This document shows, in pieces, positions 10,701-22,321 of a stretch of DNA of 64,000 nt. The notes below the pieces were generated by a model that saw nothing but the letters and a program-made list of their open reading frames with translations, searched no databases and had not been told where the DNA came from. The DNA lies in the NCBI RefSeq assembly GCF_014839805.1, contig NC_051126.1:2426609-2490608 (forward strand), in the 5' to 3' direction. This DNA is from Manduca sexta. Taxonomy: Eukaryota > Arthropoda > Insecta > Lepidoptera > Sphingidae. Position numbers and translations under genes: made by a program. Within the stretch, counting starts at the first letter, position 1, and each line of letters starts with the position of its first letter.

Positions 10701-12539
10701 TGTTATATATTTGTGATGATTTAGGATTAAAATTTTATGTTTCAATATATACCTACTTAATAGTCTTTTTTTATTAACATCATCCAGTCACTCATTTGTT
10801 TGCCATTAGACTTTTTATTACTTAAGCTATTTACGACTTTAATCACTTCAGATAAAGATCTTTACAAATTCATCTTATCAGTCAATGAGAAACCGTAACC
10901 AAAGTCACGGCTTGCAAATACTAATGAACGTATTTAATCAAACTACGGAATATTATCATAAAATTCTACCTTCACTTGACACAATGTTGAGATTATCTCG
11001 AGTGATTATAGTTGATACGATTAGGTATTCTAAAGAATAGGTATTAGATAAAAAATATATGTCACTGAGATGACATCTAACATAATGCCTGTTACGATAG
11101 TTATCGTGCATTAGTCTCGATTGTTCTGAGGTCTCGATACAATGCAGATTACAATGACATTGACATAAGCCGCAATAACTGCAGAAATAGATTTCCGTTT
11201 CAGCTAAAAGCTACCTAAATCATATTTTTGATATTGCTTGAACGGTCTAGTTTAAAGTTATACGAATTTTGACCTAACTAAATTAATGTAGATATGATAA
11301 TTTCAAAATCTGCAATGATCAATAAACTCAATCTTTCCCAACATAAAGAAAGTTTCACGTTTTTCAGGTTGGTCTCGGCTGGATGGGAGATTTGCCTTGG
11401 GTCAACGTCACGAAGACCTACGCCATATGCCTCGTCTTCTGCGGCATCTCTATCATTATGTTCCCTGTCCTCATCCGTCTCCTGGACCCCACAGCCCGTT
11501 CCAGTTTCTACATCCTGGCCATCAACGCTGCGATCTTCGGACTCATGTTCTCTAGCTCATACTCTTACACCCCTAGTATCCTGGTGGAGCTAATTGCGTT
11601 GGAACGGTTTACCATGGCGTATGGCCTTGTCCTGCTAAGCCAAGGTGTTGGACATCTCATCGGGCCGCCTATTGCTGGTAAGATTTTATTTCAGGTCTTT
11701 TGAAATTTCGGGTAAAAAATGTAGGTAGTTTGAGAAATTATGGGTCGTAAATATATAAAACTGCTCAAGGCTCTTTATTCGGGTGAGGGCCTTTCGGTAC
11801 CATCATACTTGGTCTAAATTCTCATTTATTAGACATACGTGTAGATTATCTGCAGAGGAGGAGACAATCATTAATAACTTGTTTTATAACAACACAGCGC
11901 AATGACCTATAGTGAATCTCTTGCGATAACTGAAGAATTCTCTTAGTATTGCATATAAGCCTGACAACGTCAACAGTTCTAAAATTTTGCATTAACAATG
12001 CAATGATCTCATCGTTGGTCATGCAGTTACAGCCGTCCTCGGCCATATTTAGATGTATATGGTTATGGTCAGTTTGTATTGTCTGCCAAAACATGTACGA
12101 ACAGACAACCTTCACTTCACAAGTTAAAGGGTGTTTCTGATAAACCTTAGTACACCAAAGATCTGAACCTTCTTGTTGATAATCGAAGCTAGCCCAACTT
12201 CTTTGATGGCTACACTAAGAAATATTTTTTTTGGACTAAACGTGGCAGCACCAAAGGCTTCCTATATAGAATTTTATCTCGTCTGCATTTAACAACCCTA
12301 TAAACTTTGCTAGATCATCTAAATTTTATTTATTAATTGTTATTTCAGGTTCCCTACGTGATACTACGGGTTACTGGGACGCTGCGTTCTATATGGCTGG
12401 TATCTGGGTGATTGTGTCTGGGTTCCTAGTAGGCGTGATACCTTACACCCAGAACTTCAGGATCTGCGGCAACGCACCCCTGGCTAAGGATGTCGCTGGA
12501 GAACCAGACCCTGGCATCAAGATTATCATCGCCCATTAA
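7796..12539 (+). CDS. Monocarboxylate transporter-like protein (SLC16/MFS), 5 exons, 852 aa
   Basis: Plasma-membrane carrier of the monocarboxylate transporter family, predicted to move small organic acids or related solutes across membranes; the substrate is unknown. Exons: 7796-9169, 9388-9849, 10269-10490, 11368-11677, 12349-12539. All introns are GT-AG; the first three are phase 0 and the last is phase 1, and the reading frame joins without a break to TAA. The family signature PDGGWGWVVV is at residues ~174-183 (TM1). The second signature, FWFEKRRNLAVGLGSCGVG, is at ~297-315. Exon 1 encodes the first six membrane segments, exons 1-3 the long cytosolic loop, and exons 3-5 the second six-segment half. 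An in-frame TAA lies at 7772, so 7796 is the first usable ATG, although its context is weak (C at -3). The N-terminal ~125 residues contain two copies of a ~50-residue repeat. The arginine usually found in TM8 appears to be isoleucine. The acidic N-terminus and long loop make it larger than vertebrate members. Confidence 0.93.
10158..10210. repeat. Short near-perfect palindrome in transporter intron 2
   Basis: Arms 10158-10180 (TAGCCGTTTCAACACATAAG...) and 10188-10210 pair at 22 of 23 positions around a 7-nt loop. It could be a tiny MITE remnant or simply a palindrome; the transcribed RNA would fold into a stable hairpin. Confidence 0.7.
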
Positions 12540-12589
12540 CCGGATAATATTATATAATTAATTTAAATTAAATCCCTATAAAATAATCT

Positions 12590-12595
12590 AATAAA
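12590..12595 (+). terminator. Poly(A) signal of the transporter gene
   Basis: An AATAAA hexamer 51 bases past the stop codon, the first canonical signal downstream. Cleavage would follow within ~30 bases in T-rich sequence. Confidence 0.6.
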
Positions 12596-12599
12596 ATAT

Positions 12600-13420
12600 C
12601 TTTATCAGTCTTTAATAGTGCAAAACAGTAGTACATAATTTCGAGATTTTTAAAAAAAAGTCATGAAAGCTACAATCGTACAGCCGAATTGACATAACTA
12701 ATATTCTTGAAAACTTTTAGAAAATTTTGATATATTCTAGCAATGTGCTTTAATTATTTGCTAGGCACTTACTAGATTACAGATAGATAATATGTATTTG
12801 AAGACTCTCACAGAGATTTTTAAGCCTTCTCATTTTGAATTTGACATAGTAGACAGTTGTACAATGCCGTTAAGCGGTACTACCAATATTAAAACATAAA
12901 TATGTTATGTTGCCAGCACTGTTAGAGTTGTCAATCTTTATTTGTGATTTATCACTTTTTGTATTTTTTATTATTTCCTTATGTACTTTTTATTATATTT
13001 TTGTAGGTGTTAGAACGCACTTAAATTCTTTGTTTAAAGATATTATTTATGCTTAAAGATTGCGTTTTTGAGTGTGACTAAGCATGTTTATTCAGATGAT
13101 GTTGCAAATCTTGGTACCTTTTTACATGAATATGATATTTTTTATCACTTAGAGATTTTGCAGAATGTTCAGTGCTGATTAGTTCCAATTAATGTATGAG
13201 TGCCTGTTTTAGTATGTTCTAGAATAATATAATTATCATAATGGCGTATGCATATTTTTTGCCTATTAATTAAAGTATTGTACTTATCACATATAATATT
13301 GTTTGCACTTTTGATTGTAATCGTAGTTTTAATGTTATTATTTATATCATCATCGCCATAGACAACCGAAAATGGCGGAAAAATATCAGAATATGGAAAA
13401 ATATGATCTCCAAATTCATG
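12600..13420. other. Gene-free stretch downstream of the transporter
   Basis: Very AT-rich sequence; part may be an alternative longer 3' untranslated region. No coding or repeat signal recognised. Confidence 0.45.
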
Positions 13421-13641
13421 TATGGGTGAGTTGGGGTATCACCGGTTTACGGGTAATCACGTTGTTTTAATATTACTGCTAAACTGTAACTAAAACTAAT
13501 ACAGGGAAAAACAATTTTGGTACGCTACAAATGTCACTTCAAGCTGTTTTGTCCGTATTAGGGAATGTTGTCGGATTTAGGCTTTAGCAGTTATCATGAA
13601 ACAAGTTTTCATGATCCGGTACTACCCCAAGTCACCCTATA
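13421..13641. mobile_element. MITE M3 with TA-type ends
   Basis: Left end TATGGGTGAGTTGGGGTA (from 13421) and right end TACCCCAAGTCACCCTA (to 13641) are inverted copies, ~25 bp with mismatches, and TA lies at both boundaries. The internal ~170 bp is non-coding. TA target sites would fit a Tc1/mariner-derived MITE. Confidence 0.6.
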
Positions 13642-14529
13642 ATATTAATTGGAGCGTATTTTACTATATATTTATTTGTGGACATTTCTTACGAAGGTAT
13701 TTTTGTGTGACTTGCTTTAATGTTTAGGTACTTATATCAACAGGACGCAAAAAGTTTATTTAGATTTTGCGTTATGTTTAATCGCCTTAGGCTAAAATGG
13801 CATAGTAATTTAGAATTGACTTACACCGTATACTCCTAAAAAATATGAAGATAATACAAAAATAACTATCATTAAATTAATTCTCAAATTAATAAATTAT
13901 TAAAATCCTTACATTTTTTTCCATGGGATAAAAGTGTGTAATAACGAGGATGACGTATTATATTTTTTTTTATTATTAGCTAATGACAGCTGTCAATATA
14001 TATCACTGCCCAAAAAAATGCAGGTATAATTAAAACTAAATTATTTTGATATTTTTGTATTGAATATTATTGGATAAAATAAATGCCTAATTTACTTGCC
14101 ATTTGGAAACACCGATTATTATGATGATTTTATTGTTATAGTGGTAATTTTCAAAGTATTTTAGAGTGTAAGTTTGTCTACTTAGATTTATATTATGTTT
14201 CAAATATTAATCGTGTATCGATTTCTATGTATCATTATATTATTAAATGAATTTATCAATCAAGTATTTTCTAAACATTTTATTTCTGAAAACTTCCACG
14301 TTATAAAATTTGCAACGAAACTCGCGTAACGACTACCTGCATTACAAAAATATATAAGGCACTGTTTCAATCTTAGAATGAAATATCTACTAAAAAATAA
14401 AATTAAATAACCTGAAGGGTATAATAATTATGGAATTGTTACTTCTGCTATACTCATAAAAATATATCAAAATCTTTTATTTGACATGTCAGTGCAAAAG
14501 CTGTAGGTACTATATCTATCGACAATTCT
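13642..14529. other. Gene-free stretch
   Basis: AT-rich, with several short T- and A-runs. Nothing supported. Confidence 0.5.
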
Positions 14530-14912
14530 GTTCTGGCTGATCCAGAGAACAATATCACTCATATTCTGGCCATTCGCTGTACAAACGAGTTCCTGAAACA
14601 CTTAGACCTTACAAGGCCGCAGTTCCCTCCTCGCCATGTTCCCTATCCGCCAAAAGCTTCTAATAGTTCCTGCCCACGTGCCAACCACTACGGTATCGGA
14701 TAGATTTTTTAGAATGCTCATCCTGTAATCATTGATGTCTCATCCTCTCCCAATGACCGTCCTTAAACGGGTTACCGTTAGTGGGTTACGAACAGGTTGC
14801 CTTCAACATGGTAACTTAATTTACAAGGGTTGCAATCGCCTAATGTACTCAACGGAAAGTCCGGTATTTGTTTAAGCCGACCCATGTCGGGCTAACAAAT
14901 AAAAAAAAAAAA
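14530..14912 (+). mobile_element. 3' end of a non-LTR retrotransposon (LINE) with A tail
   Basis: GC-richer block ending in CCATGTCGGGCTAACAAAT plus a run of A (to ~14911). It shares GATGTCTCATC...CAATG(A/G)CCGTCC and GGGCTAACAAA-type ends with the inverted block at 34345-34540. A 3' homologous end with an A tail is the usual trace of a 5'-truncated LINE. No reverse-transcriptase sequence remains, so the clade is not assigned. Confidence 0.55.
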
Positions 14913-15909
14913 TTCGCCAATAACATTTCGACTTAGGTGTGGTATAAAAGTGCCATTCGTTTATTTTGTAATTTGTGTGTAGGTCATGTGGTAGGTCTAG
15001 CCTTTGGTGAGTACTCGATGATTATAACAATAAATATTACACATTATGCCAAATCTGCAAAAAATAACAAGTTCTTAGAAAATATTATGTGGCGCAAGTA
15101 CGTAATACCAGAGTGCTGAATCCGTAAGTTTGCATTTCCTTTACCCTAATTAAAATATCTGATAAGTGACGTCTCTTGTCAAATGTCATTCTTTAACAGC
15201 TGAGTCTGACAGATAATATCTGCCATTGATTATATTTGAACTTAGAGGAAGTACTTACTCTAAGTTTTTGAAATTTTGAAGCACGCTCAATACATGGAGC
15301 AAAGAGCAAATAGTGGAATTGCAAATTCTATATCTTTCAATGAAGCTTTAAATTAAGAAGAGGATAGTAAAACATATTTTACGGATAGTATGAAACATAT
15401 TCACTGACGAGGAAAATCGTACTGAATTGATATTTACTCTGGATTTGACAATTGGAAAAATAGATTATACTTTACCTGGAATTGACTATACTTACGAAAA
15501 CTACTAATTGGAATACTTACGAAAGACAATATATTAAGAATTTAAATTTGAAGAAAAGAAATACGTAAGACTAGGCAGTATGGTCGTAAGACTATAACCT
15601 GTCCTCTAAGGACGAATTATAAAAAAAAAAAAAAAAATTGTCAAATGTCAACAGTAAAATGGCAATTATCAATGGCTTATTACACCAAAAAAATGTTTTG
15701 ACATTGTGACAACACAGAAATTTAACAATACAAAACAAAACAGAATCGTAAACCAACCGGTATCTGAAATTAAATAGCTAATTGTACGGGAGTAAATAAT
15801 GGGGAAATTAACATCCGAATACATTTTTAAATAATGGAGAGGTCCGTTTATTTGTCTTTTTATGCGAACCAATTGACTGTTTTCATTCACTTGTGTACTT
15901 TTGTTATAG
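14913..15909. other. Upstream region of the hexosaminidase gene
   Basis: The unidentified first coding exon of the hexosaminidase should lie here or further upstream, ending with two bases of a split codon (phase 2). I could not find a convincing ATG-to-GT segment. The open frame from 14937 (60 codons) does not lead into a matching donor. A run of 15 or more A lies near 15620. Confidence 0.4.
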
Positions 15910-18900
15910 AATAGTGCACTTGGATTTAAAAGGTGCTCCACCCAAGGTGCCTTATTTAGAAAAGGTAATTTGTAAGTATTTATTTAGAGTCATAATAATC
16001 GAAAAGAACTGGCGTGTTACAATTTTTGTGAATTGCTTTTAATATCAAATTTGCAATTGAATTTATTTGAATTGTACTTGCCTAAATTGTAAACACCTTA
16101 ATATATATTTGATATGTTTGATTTCTGTTTAAAGGACTCAAATCAAGATTAAATTTAAGGCATTAACAAGTCCTATAAGAGTTGTAACTAAAATAAAATG
16201 AAATACTTAATTGATTCAGATCAATGGAATGTTAAACATCATTTAGATTCAGTAAAGTTTTTACTCTGCCACTAGTTTGGAAAGCAGTGTTCATCGGAGA
16301 AGAATGGGCAAGGAAGAGATAGAATAACATAGCTTATAAAATAGGAAAGAAAGAGATTCAATGACATTTATTAATGGAGTTGATTTGAATTAAACATTAT
16401 CAGTCTTACTTATAAACTTGTTTTAGCATTAAGAGCTGGTTAAGAATTGCTTAAGTAGCTGTCAAAAACATCACCAATTCCTAGTTTATACCTTATTAAG
16501 AGGCAAGATGTCAAGTCTTGACTTACAGCTGATCGAGTCAATTTGTGTTCTAACTAAGCTTTGCAATTTTTTTTAAGTAAGACTGAATAAATAAATAACC
16601 TTTTATTAAAAACAAAATCAGTGGGTTGAACAAACAATAATAGAGCGATATATATTTTAAAAAAATCTCAAATGTTCTCCCTTGGGACTTAATAAGAAAT
16701 TTGAATTAGAATTAAAAGTACACAATAAAATAAATCTTGGATCCTTGTCATTCCGCAAGTGGGTCCTTTGTGGGCATAAAAAATAGAATTAAACCAAACT
16801 AATAAAACAATTCATATTGAAGCAACTCTGGTCATAATTTGTAGGTGCTAATACAAGCAAAGTCATGGGGAGCGACAGGTATACTTCTGGAATGGGAAGA
16901 CACCTTCCCGTACACAGCAGCCCTGGTAGACATTGGGAGTCAGGGAGGGTGTGGTGGAGATGGCATGTACACTGTTGAGGAAGTCAAGTACATTTTGTGG
17001 CTGGCCAAGGTTAACGGACTTGAACCGGTTAGTATTGATCAAAATAATGCAGATTTTTAATTTTGAGGAATTGTTCAATCTGTTCTCTCCTTTCCTTATT
17101 CAATATGGTGCTTAAAAAATACAACAATATTGAGATCTGAAGCCAAACTATTTATTGTAATCATATATCTAATTACCCTCATTAGTTAAATATTCATTTG
17201 ACAAGTGTGACATTACAAGTATATAACAGTGCTATAGCCTAATGGTTACAACCATCTTGGCCTGTATCATGGACACCAGGAGGGTGTTGCATGTTCACCC
17301 CCCTGTCCGGAACAAATCACAATAAAAGTAGCTGAATGATAATGCGAATCATCAATCTTAGAGGTTTTATTATGGTTTAACATATGCAAATGCCTGTACA
17401 ATTTTTATTTGAAAAAATAAATAAATTTAATGATGTTATGTAGTATCTACTAAAGTGTGTAGATGCAGATGCACCTCCCTAAAAATAATATTGGCAGGAC
17501 TCATGGCCTGAATCTATAGGTTCGTCAACTCTTCTTTGCTGGACCATCAAGCTTTGAAATAGATTACCTGGATGTGTTTTTCCTCCTCCAATGGAATGGC
17601 TATGATGAGAGACAATTCTCCATACAAAAAGAAATTTCATGGAATAATGAAAGTAACCTTGAGTGTAATCAGGTGATGCCTTTTAACTTACAGATTCAGT
17701 TAGTTCAAACCATAGGGCACATGGAATATGTCCTCAAACATCCTGCCTACCGTGGTTTACGCGAAGCACCCATCTCACCAGCCGTTTTGTGTCCTTCCAA
17801 GCCTGAGTCTCAAGTATTGGTGCGAGCAATGCTAGAGCAGGCCCTGGAGTTGCAGCCTGACGCTAAATACTTTCATATTGGTGCCGATGAGGTGACTTTT
17901 ACTGTATCTATTAGAACAAGTATATTTTTTCCGTTGGTATGTGATGGTCAATAAAGTTCTATCTATGTAAAATAAATCAATTGTTTTCAGTTTACGTAGC
18001 TTTTCTCTTTGTTCTTTGATTCTGAAGTTGATATATTTAAAAACACACAAATTACAATATTTTTTTAGATTGTTGATACATGATCATTATGCAACACTTT
18101 TTTATTTTGAATTAATATGCAGTGTAAAAAACGCAATTTTTAACCGACTTCAAAAAAGGAAGTTATCAATTCAATGTGTATTTTTTTAAATGTTCGTTAT
18201 TTCATCTCAGGTGTGGCATACAGCAGTATGTGATGAATGTAAGTTTATAGCGGCTACCCACCAGTACAAGGCCCCTTCACTCTACCTAGACCACGTGCGC
18301 GGCATCGCCTCGTTTGTGAAACAGAAGCGTCCCGGCATCACCATACTCATGTGGGATGACATGCTGAGATCAATCAGTCTGGATACTTTGAAAGGTGTGT
18401 TTGTGCAATGTATTTTTTTTGTAAAATCTGATCAATGTTGACTGTGCATTGCGAGAAATAGGCGCGGAAGTTATAAGAAAATTGGCGAAGTATTTAGCGT
18501 TTGCCCTGCGCATGTATTCTATGAACTAACTGCGGAGATATTTTTAATTAGTTTGTTTTATTACGTTTTAATTTATGACACTAGTGTAGTGTATGGATAT
18601 TTATAATTATTTCCGTCTGTCGTCTCGAACTATACACAACACAAAACCGCGGGTAGATAGAACATTGTCTTGTTGAGTGGCGCGGAGTGAAGACGGTGTG
18701 CGTAGCAAACGAGCCGATAAATTATAATATAATACGATATAATAGTGGCCATTACAACTAGTACTCTAATTTTTAAATCTTTCATAAAGTTTTTTTGTAA
18801 CAGTTGTGGATATATATTTTTAACCCAAAATTCATGAGTATTTTCTACATAATTAATTATTTACTACGCACGTCACGCACAATGGCCCGACTACTTTACG

Positions 18901-21900
18901 GGCTAAGTGCAGAAAAAGGAGCCCATAACTAACCATTAATTATTTACTAGAATAAATACTAACTATGACAATTTTTTTTCAGTGTACAATCTGGGCGAGT
19001 TAGTACAGCCAGTGCTGTGGCATTACAACCCGATGGAGTGTTTTCAGATCGATCAAAGCCTGTGGGATCATTATCGGCAGCTCTTCCCTTGTGTGTGGGC
19101 AGCTTCGGCGTTTAAAGGAGCCAATGGGAGTTGTCAGGTGAATATTATTTATAACAGCAAAGAATTAGGTTGTGGTTATTATTATTAATTTTTTATTGCT
19201 TTGAATGTCGAAACCAGCTTGCCGTTCGCCTGATGGTAAGCGATACGAGCGCCCAAAAAAATTAGAACCATCCATCATACATTGATTTACAAAATATTTG
19301 GTATTCCACTGCACTCGCCATCCTAAGACATGAGATGTTAAGTCTCATTATGTCCAGTAGTTGCACTGGCTACAATGTCCTTCAAACTGAAACACAACAG
19401 TGACTATACTATGGTACTACTACATTGCAATAGTACCTACTAAGGCGGACTCTCATATCTGAGAGACGTTCTTCCAGTAAAGTAATTTTGTGCAACAGTA
19501 GTATTAACGGTAATACTGCTGTTGTAGAAAGGATTTGGTATATTTTAGGACAGTTTGCCTGTCTGACGTCAAACTTCTCTATTCTTTTCACATTTCTTCC
19601 TTGAATTGTTATTTAAATATTTACGTATTCTATACTTGACATTCACAATAGTCAGATTCTATTTGTAGGATTCAAATTTATTCCATTTATCTTTATTCTG
19701 CAGATATTATCGCCCGTATGTCACTACGTAAGCAACAACGAAGCTTGGGTGCAAGAGATCAAGAGGTATAAAAACGATGTCCGCTTTGCTGGTATCATTC
19801 TCACTGGCTGGTCAAGGTATGTCTCTATTTTCTTAGTAATTTTATGCACAACTTCCTACACCAAATTTTTTCAACAGTTTCTATAAGTCCAATTATCTAT
19901 TAATATTTTATTGGGTCAAATAATAGGGTAGTTTCCTATGTTTCATTTTGTAAATTATTTTATAAGTAACAGAAATTAATATGAAAAAGAAATTCTTCTG
20001 TAACATCAGCATCAAATATGGTTGAAAAATTTTGCTTTCATTTATGCAATATTGTTGTGAGTAAAAGTGGGGGTGTGGTAAGGTTATCATGCTACCTCTT
20101 TCCAACTCATGGAGCGTTACGGCCAGAGACATTCGGTGATGTCACAGTTTGCTATTACTGTTGTTAGATAGGTACCCCTTCCATCAAATTTCTAAGTTTT
20201 ATAACTTCATATTTCTATTTAATTGTTTTTAAGTGTATGTATGTAAAACAAATCAACTACTAGTCATCTATAATTCATCTAGTTTGCTCTATTCTAGAAC
20301 TAGACTAATTAAGAAACTAATCTGTGTTATTGTTAGCCAATTATCTTTTATTTTTCAGATATGATCACTATGCCACTCTGTGTGAGTTGCTTCCAGTATC
20401 ATTGCCAAGCCTCGCAAGCTGTTTAAGTGTAGTAGCCAAATGTGAAGATGAAACCAAAGGTAATGTAATTCTTGCGATAGGCAATTTAGCTCTTAAAAAT
20501 TTCCTTGTAATCAGTTATCAAATATTATGTTCTCATCAAATGCAATGTAACATCCAAATTAAATTATTTACGTTTACACACTGTGATAAATAAAGAATCT
20601 TGAATGTTATTATTATTATTATTGTTTGTTATCAGGCAGGCAATATATTTAACTGATATGCCTGTATCCTGTAATTCTCAATTCCAGTTTCACTTCCCAG
20701 CAAAATATTTGTCAATGTTGTGTGTATAATAGTGCTGCTAATGCATATACCTAAGGATGAGCTCTGCGTGTGCGCATAAAATGTGTGCAATGACATTTCA
20801 TTACAGTCTAATGGCCTGCGTCCCCTGTAGTACGTGCGCTACGCAAATTAATATGATAACCAGCACAATCATCACTACAACATACAGTCAAATAATTTAT
20901 TATTTTCAGAGACGTTTGTGAGTGACGTTTTACCGTCACATCAGTGGCCGGGCGAGGAGTTGGCCAGACTTATACATTCCTTCGTTATAATTAGAGAAAG
21001 AAGTCTCTCCTTCATACACGGTGATCTGTGAGTATTTTTAAATAGGTTTTAAAATATGATACCTCTTTTGGGGAGCACCCTGTAGAATGGTTTGAAGAAG
21101 TGGCGTTTTACTATACATGATGTGGAAATAAAATCAGTTTTCAGATTTTATGGCGGTTTTTAATATTATTATTTAAATATTATAACTCAGTGAAACGTCG
21201 GGAAAAAATTATAATATAAAAAAGATAAAATCGGAATATTAGTTTTATTCCGATGTTTTAAATTGCCTAAACATAAGTAATCATTACACTGTATATTTAC
21301 TTAATTTTTATTAATTTAAACATATTTTCTATTGTAGCATAGAACTTTGTTAGCTAATTTTACATGTAATTTGATAATTTATACCGTATTTTCAGAGTGA
21401 CAACATGGTTAAATCCGTGGCAGATAGAGCACAATTATACAAATCCGGCGCAAGTGGAAGCCATCGCTGGAACTGCACAAATGTTTGTATATTTTTATTA
21501 ATTATTTTTTTATAAATATTTTGATGCTCTTCAGTTTGAAGCTTTCGTTCCGTTTTCGGTAATAGACTAACTAAGGGTCTGTTTGAGAAAGTATAATACA
21601 TATATGTTATGCACCAGCTAATGGGAGTTTGAATTTTGTATTTGGTCGGTTTATATGCCACCATTGAAGTTTAAGACATCGTGAAGTAGGCCTTTTATAA
21701 CAAAATAAATGAATCGAGCGATCGGGTAGTGGTCGAATTTTTATATACTTTTAACATAAATTCTATTTTTCTGTACTCCTTCAGTATGAACTTGAATTTA
21801 CCAAATCGCAATTCACACGCCTTTGTGCGCGCAATGTGTTTAAATTAAGTTTATCTACACGTATTAATACAACAGAGCCGATTTTTTTTACCGAAATAGC

Positions 21901-22219
21901 AAATTTTACTCAAAGGTGAGTCCTTAATTTAAAAAAAATTCACGTCGAATTGATAACCTCCTCCTTTTTTTGAAGTCGGTTAAAAAGAAGCAAGCCTCGT
22001 TTAGCGATTTATATATGTTTGTGTTGCAGGCTGCTGTCGGAGGTGTCGTCGCTGGAGGCGGGGCTGTCGGCGCGGCTGTCGGCGCTGACGGGCGCGCGCT
22101 CGGCGGCGGAGTGGGTGTGCGCGCACGCGGCGCCGGTGCGCGCGCGCCTCGCCGCGCTGCACGCCGAGGCCGCCGCGCGCGCCGCCCGCGAGCCCGCGCT
22201 GCGACCGCGCCCGCATTAA
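15910..22219 (+). CDS. HEXD: Hexosaminidase D-like GH20 beta-N-acetylhexosaminidase (5' incomplete)
   Basis: Intracellular glycoside hydrolase family 20 enzyme, related to vertebrate hexosaminidase D, which removes terminal beta-linked N-acetylgalactosamine/glucosamine and acts in cytosol and nucleus rather than lysosome; no signal peptide is seen. Exons: 15910-15964, 16845-17027, 17694-17891, 18211-18394, 18983-19137, 19704-19816, 20359-20459, 20910-21027, 21396-21482, 22030-22219. These join in frame to 460 residues before TAA. The first recovered residues IVHLDLKGAPPKV are the family hallmark. The catalytic Asp-Glu pair is in HIGADEV at the exon 3/4 junction (recovered residues 144-145); MWDDML follows near 192, and LTGWSRYDHYATLCELLP spans a later junction. 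An earlier exon is required: the frame before 15910 has no ATG and meets TAA at 15809, while a T-rich acceptor ends at 15909. The donor after 21482 is GTTTGT, weak but forced by phase. The last exon is extremely GC-rich and encodes an Ala/Arg-rich tail. Confidence 0.93.
18138..18190 (+). repeat. Repeat fragment TTTTTAACCGACTTC (intron of HEXD)
   Basis: TTTTTAACCGACTTCAAAAA followed by GTTATCAATTC, just before the acceptor of exon 4. An inverted copy lies at 21937-21987, before the acceptor of the last exon. It looks like the terminal piece of a dispersed element; no complete copy is in the window. Confidence 0.55.
19186..19495 (+). repeat. Dispersed repeat D1, copy 1 (intron of HEXD)
   Basis: Starts TTATTGCTTTGAATGTCG and continues through GCTTGCCGTTCGCCTGATGG, ATGAGATGTTAAGTC and ACTGGCTACAATGTCC to a GGCGGACTCTCATATCTGAG end. 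Other copies: + strand 53015, 57045, 63500; - strand 36150, 60910. It inserted within the intron between exons 5 and 6. It shows no box A/B promoter; the class is unknown. Confidence 0.7.
20603..20626. repeat. ATT microsatellite (HEXD intron)
   Basis: A run of ATT units preceded by AATAAAGAATCTTGAATG. The same AAGAATCTTGAA motif appears, inverted, in the 7-bp repeat at 56513-56538, so this may be the tail of a small retroposon. Confidence 0.6.
21137..21260. repeat. MITE family F fragment (HEXD intron)
   Basis: TTTTATGGCGGTTTTTAATA on the left and AAACGTCGGGAAAAAATTAT, then a GATAAAATC-type right part, match the elements at 28864-29050 and 41691-41813. The terminal repeats are degraded. Confidence 0.55.
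21937..21987 (-). repeat. Repeat fragment, inverted partner of 18138-18190
   Basis: AATTGATAACCTCCTCC then TTGAAGTCGGTTAAAAAG is the reverse complement of the 18138 fragment type. It sits about 40 bases before the final acceptor of HEXD. Confidence 0.55.
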
Positions 22220-22321
22220 ACTATACACCCCGCTGTTGTTTTATTTATACCCTAGTGAATTATAGACGTATAACCTTATTTGTTTTGTACTTTTTTATTA
22301 CTATCGCTAATACCTAATTAA

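Noticed and set aside
14937..15124. Candidate first exon of the hexosaminidase ending at GTAAGT (15125)
   Set aside because: The frame in the required phase has no ATG after the nearest upstream stop.
17523..17693. Open frame in the hexosaminidase intron continuing in phase into exon 3
   Set aside because: It would insert ~57 unfamiliar residues into a conserved stretch between GLEP and IQLVQTIGH, whereas direct splicing of 17027 to 17694 gives the expected family sequence.
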